From NCBI RefSeq assembly GCF_040703035.1, contig NZ_CP159996.1, positions 1,398,001 through 1,462,000 of the forward strand: 64,000 nt of DNA, written 5' to 3'. Shown here piece after piece: positions 58,771 through 64,000 of this stretch (position 1 is the first letter of the stretch; each line of letters begins with the position of its first letter). The notes under the pieces were generated by a model that saw only the letters and a list, made by a program, of their open reading frames with translations, searched no databases and was not told the origin of the DNA. The translations under genes were made by a program, and so were the position numbers. Origin of the DNA: Terribacillus aidingensis. GTDB lineage: Bacteria; Bacillota; Bacilli; Bacillales; Amphibacillaceae.

Positions 58771-59319
58771 ATGAGTTCGGAATTTCATGCCACCACTATT
58801 TTCGCCGTACGTCATAAAGGTGAGTGCGCGATGTCTGGAGATGGACAGGTGACACTCGGCAACCAAGTTGTCATGAAGCATAAAGCAAAAAAAGTCAGAA
58901 GGCTATTCAAAGGCCAGGTGCTGGCAGGTTTCGCTGGTTCCGTAGCTGACGCGTTCACACTATTTGAGAAGTTCGAGGGGAAACTGGAAGCTTATAATGG
59001 CAACCTCGCCAGGGCTGCAGTGGAATTGGCGAAGGAATGGCGCAGTGACCAAGTCCTTCGGAAGCTGGAAGCGATGCTGATTGTGATGAACAAAGAGCAA
59101 ATGTTTCTTGTATCAGGGACTGGGGAAGTCATTGAACCAGATGATGATATTCTGGCTATCGGCTCAGGCGGCAATTTTGCCTTAAGCGCAGGACGCGCAC
59201 TGAAAAGATACTCAGAAGAGAAGTCTGCAGCTGAAATCGCTCGGGCTGCCCTTGAGATAGCTGGAGAGATCTGTGTATTCACGAACGATCAAATCACGTT
59301 GGAGACATTGGAGGCGTAA
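58771..59319 (+). CDS. hslV: HslV (ClpQ/CodW), ATP-dependent protease subunit
   Basis: 182 residues, a proteasome-beta-like peptidase. The start [26 protein letters not shown] keeps the family core, but the usual N-terminal Thr of HslV (TTIxAV) is preceded by a short Ser-Ser-Glu-Phe-His-Ala stretch, as in Bacillus ClpQ, where a Ser near the N-terminus is used as the nucleophile. The '[17 protein letters not shown]' and 'ALDAxx/[14 protein letters not shown]' blocks are intact. It works with HslU. GGAGATGG (58758-58765) precedes ATG 58771. Confidence 0.95.
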   Translation: MSSEFHATTIFAVRHKGECAMSGDGQVTLGNQVVMKHKAKKVRRLFKGQVLAGFAGSVADAFTLFEKFEGKLEAYNGNLARAAVELAKEWRSDQVLRKLEAMLIVMNKEQMFLVSGTGEVIEPDDDILAIGSGGNFALSAGRALKRYSEEKSAAEIARAALEIAGEICVFTNDQITLETLEA

Positions 59320-59321
59320 TG

Positions 59322-60710
59322 ATGGAGGCTAATTTGACCCCGAAACAAATCGTAGCGCAGCTGGATCGTTATATCATTGGTCAGCAAAATGCAAAGAGAT
59401 CAGTAGCCGTGGCATTACGGAATCGTTATCGCCGCATGCAGCTCGATAGCGAATTGCGCGATGAGATAACACCGAAGAATATTCTGATGATCGGGCCGAC
59501 AGGTGTTGGTAAAACAGAAATCGCCAGAAGGCTGGCGAAGCTGGTTGGGGCACCCTTTATTAAAGTGGAAGCTACAAAGTTCACAGAAGTCGGTTATGTC
59601 GGCCGTGATGTAGAATCGATGGTGCGGGATTTGGCTGAAGCATCCGTACGGCTTGTTCGGGAAAACAAGATGGAAGCTGTGCAGGATAAAGCAGGGGAAC
59701 AAGCTAAGAAGCGCCTCGTCAAGCTGCTTGTACCTGAAACGAAAAAGCAGGCGAACAATTTCAAGAATCCATTCGAGATGCTCTTTAATCAGCAGCAGAG
59801 TGAAGAGCAAGAAGAAAAACCTTCTGATGAAATCGAATCCAAACGAGCTCGTACCGAGCGGATGCTCGAAATGGGCGAGCTGGAAGACACGATGGTGACA
59901 ATAGAGATTGAGGAGCAGCAATCCTCGATGTTTGATATGCTCCAAGGTTCCGGTATGGAGCAAATGGGAATGAATATGCAGGACGCTCTAGGACAATTCA
60001 TGCCGAAGAAGAAGAAAAAGCGTCGTTTGCCTGTATCTGAAGCACGGCCGCTTCTTGTACAGCAGGAAGCGCAAAAGCTGATCGATATGGACGAAGTATC
60101 ACAGGAGGCAGTACAGCTTGTAGAACAAGCTGGCATCATCTTCATCGATGAGATTGATAAAGTCGCTGCCAAAGGCGACCAAGGTGCTAATGTATCCAGA
60201 GAAGGTGTCCAGCGAGACATTCTTCCAATCGTAGAAGGTTCTACTGTGACTACAAAGTACGGCCCTGTTAAGACAGATCATATTCTATTCGTCGCAGCAG
60301 GCGCCTTTCATATGGCAAAGCCTTCAGATCTTATTCCGGAGCTGCAGGGACGTTTCCCGATCCGTGTTGAATTGGAGAAACTATCTGTCGAGGATTTCAA
60401 GAAGATCCTTATCGAGCCTTCAAACGCTTTGCTGAAGCAATATAAGGCATTATTGGAAACAGAAGGTATAAATGTGGAGTTTACGGACGAAGCTGTTACC
60501 AGACTAGCGGAAGTGGCTTTTGAAGTGAACCAGGAAACTGATAATATCGGTGCTCGCCGTCTGCATACAATCTTGGAGAAGCTGCTGGAAGACTTGAGTT
60601 TCGAAGCGGCTGATATTACCATGGGGACAATCCAGATCACCCCGAGCTATGTAGATGACAAACTAGCATCAATTGCAAAAAACAAAGATCTGAGTCAGTA
60701 TATTTTATAA
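59322..60710 (+). CDS. hslU: HslU (ClpY), protease ATPase subunit
   Basis: 462 residues, AAA+. N-terminal '[31 protein letters not shown]'; Walker [19 protein letters not shown]; '[14 protein letters not shown]' pore loop; a charged I domain (~125-250); Walker [13 protein letters not shown]; sensor '[13 protein letters not shown]'; the C-terminus ends in LSQYIL, which docks on HslV. TAATGATGG offers starts at 59319 and 59322; the second is 7 bases from GGAGG. codY follows after 17 bases. Confidence 0.96.
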   Translation: MEANLTPKQIVAQLDRYIIGQQNAKRSVAVALRNRYRRMQLDSELRDEITPKNILMIGPTGVGKTEIARRLAKLVGAPFIKVEATKFTEVGYVGRDVESMVRDLAEASVRLVRENKMEAVQDKAGEQAKKRLVKLLVPETKKQANNFKNPFEMLFNQQQSEEQEEKPSDEIESKRARTERMLEMGELEDTMVTIEIEEQQSSMFDMLQGSGMEQMGMNMQDALGQFMPKKKKKRRLPVSEARPLLVQQEAQKLIDMDEVSQEAVQLVEQAGIIFIDEIDKVAAKGDQGANVSREGVQRDILPIVEGSTVTTKYGPVKTDHILFVAAGAFHMAKPSDLIPELQGRFPIRVELEKLSVEDFKKILIEPSNALLKQYKALLETEGINVEFTDEAVTRLAEVAFEVNQETDNIGARRLHTILEKLLEDLSFEAADITMGTIQITPSYVDDKLASIAKNKDLSQYIL

Positions 60711-60727
60711 CATTACAGGAGGAAATC

Positions 60728-61504
60728 ATGAAATTATTAGATAAAGCAAGAGATATAAACTTTATGCTGCAAAAGACAGCAGGAAAGGCTGTCAACTTCA
60801 ACAATATGTCAGAGACGTTGCAACAGGTTATAGAGAGTAATATCTTCATCGTAAGCCGCCGTGGTAAATTGCTCGGCGTTTCGATTAACCAGGCAATCGA
60901 GAATGACAGAATGAAGCAAATGCTCGAAGAAAGACAATTTCCTAAAGAATATACAGAAGGACTATTCCAGGTTCAGCAAACAACTGCTAACATCGGTATC
61001 GACAGCCCTTACACAGCATTCCCTGTCGAGAACAAAGATCTTTTCCAGGGTGGCTTGACTACAATTGTACCGATTATTGGTGGTGGTGAACGCCTTGGTA
61101 CATTGATTCTTAGCCGTCTTGCAGAAAACTTCAGTGATGATGATTTGCTGCTTGCTGAATACGGTGCTACAGTTGTCGGAATGGAGATCCTTCATCAGAA
61201 AACAGCAGAAATCGAAACAGAAGCACGCAGCAAAGCCGTTGTACAAATGGCGATCAGCTCCCTATCTTATAGTGAATTGGAAGCAATCGAGCATATCTTT
61301 GAGGAATTGGACGGCAGCGAAGGTTTGCTAGTAGCTAGTAAAGTAGCAGATCGTGTCGGCATTACACGTTCCGTTATCGTTAATGCATTACGTAAGCTGG
61401 AAAGTGCAGGAGTTATCGAGTCCCGTTCTCTAGGAATGAAAGGAACTTATATTAAAGTCCTTAATAATAAATTCCTAGTTGAATTACAAAAACATACAAG
61501 CTAA
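60728..61504 (+). CDS. codY: CodY, GTP/branched-chain amino acid-sensing global regulator
   Basis: 258 residues. An N-terminal GAF domain (1-~155: [15 protein letters not shown], '[22 protein letters not shown]') binds Ile/Val/Leu. The C-terminal winged helix (~200-245) reads [41 protein letters not shown], with the conserved [17 protein letters not shown] recognition helix. It represses nutrient-limitation genes when GTP and BCAA are high. AGGAGG (60718-60723) precedes ATG 60728. It ends the xerC-hslVU-codY cluster before a terminator. Confidence 0.98.
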   Translation: MKLLDKARDINFMLQKTAGKAVNFNNMSETLQQVIESNIFIVSRRGKLLGVSINQAIENDRMKQMLEERQFPKEYTEGLFQVQQTTANIGIDSPYTAFPVENKDLFQGGLTTIVPIIGGGERLGTLILSRLAENFSDDDLLLAEYGATVVGMEILHQKTAEIETEARSKAVVQMAISSLSYSELEAIEHIFEELDGSEGLLVASKVADRVGITRSVIVNALRKLESAGVIESRSLGMKGTYIKVLNNKFLVELQKHTS

Positions 61505-61508
61505 ACTA

Positions 61509-61545
61509 GAAGAAGCAGGCCAAATAGCCTGCTTCTTTTATTTGG
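61509..61545 (+). terminator. terminator after codY
   Basis: AAGAAGCAGGC-CAAATA-GCCTGCTTCTTTTATTT. Confidence 0.92.
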
Positions 61546-61915
61546 CTGTATTTGTGACTCTTATACTATGTTTTGTGTATTTGAACTCGTAAAATAGAAA
61601 GCCCTTACAAATATTTCCGTTTAGTGTAGGAAAAAGTGTTTAGAAATTACACATTTATAGGTAAGATAACTTGTCTGAAATAGGGAAACATTAGGTTTTA
61701 ATCAGGTTATATAAAAAGTTAATACCTATATTACCCTGATTTCTGTAAGTCAATGGTTAATGTATAGGTATAAAGGATTAGTATGCTTAGACCATTTTTA
61801 CATATATAAGAAAATTATCATAGAATATATAGACACATCTTCCTCGTTTCAATACAATTATCGTGTACATTAGAGCTAATTCGACGGTAAACATAGCACT
61901 CTGGGGGGGACTACG
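61546..61915. other. AT-rich intergenic region between codY and the fla/che operon
   Basis: There is no gene in these 370 bases. It must hold the fla/che promoter. I see no clear sigma-D motif (TAAA...GCCGATAT) and no good CodY box (AATTTTCWGAAAATT). TTTACA (61797-61802)-18-TAGAAT (61821-61826) is a fair sigma-A candidate (entered separately). Confidence 0.6.
61797..61826 (+). promoter_or_regulatory. candidate sigma-A promoter of the fla/che operon
   Basis: TTTACA (61797-61802), 18 bases, TAGAAT (61821-61826), about 90 bases before flgB. Other AT-rich -10-like words occur nearby, so this is a best guess. Confidence 0.4.
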
Positions 61916-62314
61916 ATGGACCTATATGGCAAAACGATTCAATCGTTGGATCGATCATTAGATTATGCCAATCTTAAAAATCAGACCATTGCTAATAATA
62001 TAGCTAATGCAGATACACCTGGCTATAAGACAGAAACAGTTTCATTTAAAGATACATTGCAGGAAACGATGGGCGCAGGATTTACCGCAAAGCGTACGAA
62101 TCCGAAACATTTGGTATTCGGCAGTACAGAGTCAGCATCCGAATTCCAGGTAACCAAGCAGGAGGATACCTCCTATACCAACAGTGGGAACAACGTAGAT
62201 ATCGATAAGGAAATGTCCGAATTAGCGGATAATCAGCTATACTATCAGGCGCTTGTTGACCGGATGAGCGGAAAATTCAACAGCCTATCAAAAGTAATTA
62301 CAGGAGGTAATTAA
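61916..62314 (+). CDS. flgB: flagellar basal-body rod protein FlgB
   Basis: 132 residues. Rod-protein motif NQTIANNIANADTPGYKTETVSFKD near the N-terminus and a C-terminal coiled coil (KEMSELADNQLYYQALVDRMSGKFNSL). It forms the proximal rod of the flagellar axle and has no signal peptide, consistent with export by the flagellar type III system. GGGGGG (61904-61909) precedes ATG 61916. flgC follows within 3 bases. Confidence 0.97.
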   Translation: MDLYGKTIQSLDRSLDYANLKNQTIANNIANADTPGYKTETVSFKDTLQETMGAGFTAKRTNPKHLVFGSTESASEFQVTKQEDTSYTNSGNNVDIDKEMSELADNQLYYQALVDRMSGKFNSLSKVITGGN

Positions 62315-62316
62315 GT

Positions 62317-62772
62317 TTGACGATTTTTTCTTCCTTAAATACTAGTGCAAGTGCGCTGACGGCGCAGCGTTTGCGGATGGATGTTGTATCATCCAATATT
62401 GCGAATGCAGAGACGACACGAGCAACCATTGACGAAAACGGGAACTATGTTCCGTACAGACGTAAGATGGTTTCCCTGGAGACTCAGAATACAAACAGTT
62501 TCTCTTCATTCCTTGAACGAGCACAAGGCAATTCAACTAGTTCTAACGGTGTAAGAGTTTCTGAAATCACTGAGGATGAAACGGAATTTCAGATGGTTTA
62601 CAACCCAACTTCACCTGATGCAAACGATGAGGGGTATGTAGCAATGCCAAATGTTGACCCTTTGAAGGAAATGACAGATCTGATGAGTGCTACACGATCA
62701 TATGAAGCTAACGTCACAGCCATGAATGCAACCAAGGGAATGCTTCAGAAAGCTTTGGAAATCGGAAAATAA
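62317..62772 (+). CDS. flgC: flagellar basal-body rod protein FlgC
   Basis: 151 residues. 'LNTSASALTAQRLRMDVVSSNIANAETT' is the N-terminal rod motif and 'NVDPLKEMTDLMSATRSYEANVTAMNATKGML' the C-terminal one. TTG 62317 is used, with AGGAGG (62302-62307) 9 bases upstream. It forms the rod with FlgB. Confidence 0.97.
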   Translation: MTIFSSLNTSASALTAQRLRMDVVSSNIANAETTRATIDENGNYVPYRRKMVSLETQNTNSFSSFLERAQGNSTSSNGVRVSEITEDETEFQMVYNPTSPDANDEGYVAMPNVDPLKEMTDLMSATRSYEANVTAMNATKGMLQKALEIGK

Positions 62773-62785
62773 AGGAGGATGACAA

Positions 62786-63085
62786 ATGGCAGTTGAAGGA
62801 ATCAGCGGATTGGCCGGCACGAGTGGTCTGACTAACATAAAGCAGGCAACGCCAGCTCAGGCACAATCAAGCTTTACGGAAAGCTTAAAATCTGCAATCG
62901 ATAGCTTGAATGAAACACAGCAAGCATCGGATAAGATGACTCAAGATCTTGCTGCAGGAAAGATTGATAACCTGCATGATGTTATGATTGCGTCTCAAAA
63001 AGCAAGTGTAGCACTGGATGCAGCTGTACAAGTACAGAAGAAAGCAATCGATGCTTATACAGAAATGATGCGCATGTCTATGTAG
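62786..63085 (+). CDS. fliE: flagellar hook-basal body protein FliE
   Basis: 99 residues: 'SFTESLKSAIDSLNETQQASDKMTQDLAAG', 'LHDVMIASQKASVALDAAVQVQKKAIDAYTEMMRMSM'. FliE links the MS ring to the rod. AAGGAGG (62772-62778) precedes ATG 62786. fliF is 76 bases away. Confidence 0.97.
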   Translation: MAVEGISGLAGTSGLTNIKQATPAQAQSSFTESLKSAIDSLNETQQASDKMTQDLAAGKIDNLHDVMIASQKASVALDAAVQVQKKAIDAYTEMMRMSM

Positions 63086-63161
63086 AAGGATATAGGACGT
63101 ATCCTCAGTCAAAGTAGATATGCTTTTATTATGAATTTGACCTATGCTTTGGGGGAACAAG

Positions 63162-64000
63162 ATGAATCAGCGAATTGCAAGTTACAAAGAAAAGATAACT
63201 AGTTTTTGGCAGACAAGACCTGGATGGCAAAAAGCACTATTAATATGTACCCCGATTGTTCTTATTCTAATCATCGGAATCACATCTTTTTTTGCGAATA
63301 AAGAGACGATGGTTCCATTGTATAAAGATCTTTCTGCCCAAGAAGCTGGGAAGATAAAAGAAGAATTGGATGCACAGGGCGTAACGTATGAGCTTGAAGG
63401 AAATGGATCGACCATACTTGTACCAGATACACAGGCTGAAGGACTGCTTGTAGATTTAGCAGCAGAGGGTCTGCCGGAAACAGGCAGTATTGATTACTCC
63501 TTCTTCAGCAACAACGCTTCATGGGGTATGACGGATAACGAATTCGATGTTATTAAATTGGATGCCTTGCAGACAGAACTGTCTACGCTTTTGACCAATA
63601 TAGACGGAATCAAGAGTGCTGAAGTACTGATAAATAAACCTACTGATCCCGTATTCGTAACAGACGAGCAAGAACAAGCCTCTGCATCGATCGTGTTGAA
63701 TACAGAAACAGGGTATGACTTTCAGCCCGAACAGGTAGAAGCAATGTATCGATTGGTTTCGAAGACCGTGCCAAATCTACCTGAAGAAAATATTGTCATT
63801 ACTAACCAGGATTTTGAGTACATCAACATGGATACAGCAAATGCTGGCGGAGATGCTTATACAAACCAGATGGGCATTAAGCAAGAAGTTGAACAAGGAA
63901 TACAGCAGCGCGTGCAGCAAATGCTGGCTGCCATGGTTGGTGCGGAGAATGTTCGTGTGTCGGTAACAACGGATATCGACTTTGATCAGGAAACACGTAC
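63162..64000 (+). CDS. fliF: flagellar MS-ring protein FliF (3' end outside window)
   Basis: The first 279 residues are visible. A membrane helix (~23-47: KALLICTPIVLILIIGITSFF) is followed by the first ring-building motif (PLYKDLSAQEAGKIKEELDAQG, ILVP) and 'GSIDYSFFSNNASWGMTDNEFDVIKLDALQTELSTLL'. The second ring domain begins VKPTDP-like (INKPTDPVFVTDEQEQASASIVL). It runs off the edge, so the second membrane helix and FliG-binding tail are not seen. GGGGGAA (63151-63157) precedes ATG 63162. Confidence 0.97.
   Translation, partial: MNQRIASYKEKITSFWQTRPGWQKALLICTPIVLILIIGITSFFANKETMVPLYKDLSAQEAGKIKEELDAQGVTYELEGNGSTILVPDTQAEGLLVDLAAEGLPETGSIDYSFFSNNASWGMTDNEFDVIKLDALQTELSTLLTNIDGIKSAEVLINKPTDPVFVTDEQEQASASIVLNTETGYDFQPEQVEAMYRLVSKTVPNLPEENIVITNQDFEYINMDTANAGGDAYTNQMGIKQEVEQGIQQRVQQMLAAMVGAENVRVSVTTDIDFDQETR

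Noticed and set aside
61505..61915. CodY box at AAGAAAATTATC before flgB
   Set aside because: Too many mismatches to AATTTTCWGAAAATT to claim.

Overview
This is a chromosomal segment of an endospore-forming, motile member of the Bacillaceae. From remA (about 14 kb) to fliF (window end) the gene order follows the Bacillus subtilis ylo-to-fla/che region almost gene for gene. SpoVM, RemA, CodY, FapR, PrkC/PrpC and ClpQ/ClpY (HslVU) are all present. The base composition is moderate and the proteins are clearly diverged from B. subtilis, so a related halotolerant genus (Terribacillus/Oceanobacillus/Virgibacillus-like) is a reasonable guess, but the genus is not established here.

Layout. 1-8.3 kb is accessory: the tail of a methyltransferase gene, a CPVC glutaredoxin-like protein, a metallo-beta-lactamase-fold hydrolase, an NTF2/SnoaL-fold protein, an Lrp/AsnC regulator, and a complete aryl-beta-glucoside operon (licT-bglP-bglH) with RAT elements and a CcpA site. 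Next come a decayed dbpA/yxiN-type RNA helicase remnant and a GNAT acetyltransferase. 8.4-12.8 kb holds divergent rqcH (ribosome quality control) and yloB (P2A Ca2+-ATPase). 12.9-26.2 kb runs yloC, remA, gmk, rpoZ, coaBC, priA, fmt, rsmB, prpC, prkC, rsgA, rpe, thiN, spoVM. rpmB lies on the minus strand. 26.7-32.5 kb has yloU, fakA, sdaAB, sdaAA, recG.

32.5-36.9 kb is the FapR-controlled lipid block (fapR, plsX, fabD, fabG, acpP) followed by rnc. 37.3-45.9 kb carries smc, ftsY, ylxM, ffh, rpsP, khpA, ylqD, rimM, trmD (chromosome organisation, SRP targeting, ribosome maturation). 46-53 kb has rplS, lepB, rbgA, rnhB, ylqG, ylqH, sucCD. 53-61.5 kb has dprA, topA, trmFO, xerC, hslV, hslU, codY. 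The flagellar fla/che operon begins at 61.9 kb (flgB, flgC, fliE, fliF; fliF runs off the end).

The region is mostly conserved housekeeping DNA. I found no CRISPR array, prophage, IS element, rRNA or tRNA, and no multi-gene system that is plainly undescribed. The points most worth a second look are: the overlapping ylqG-ylqH pair, which resembles a FliK-type/FlhB-type export switch uncoupled from a flagellar locus; khpA, which seems to need a non-AUG/GUG/UUG start; the Asp-to-Glu change at the key Asp-Arg pair of RqcH; the helicase remnant; the RAT-preceded licT leader with a perfect cre; an alternative-hairpin leader in front of coaBC; and the absence of def and rlmN from their usual places.
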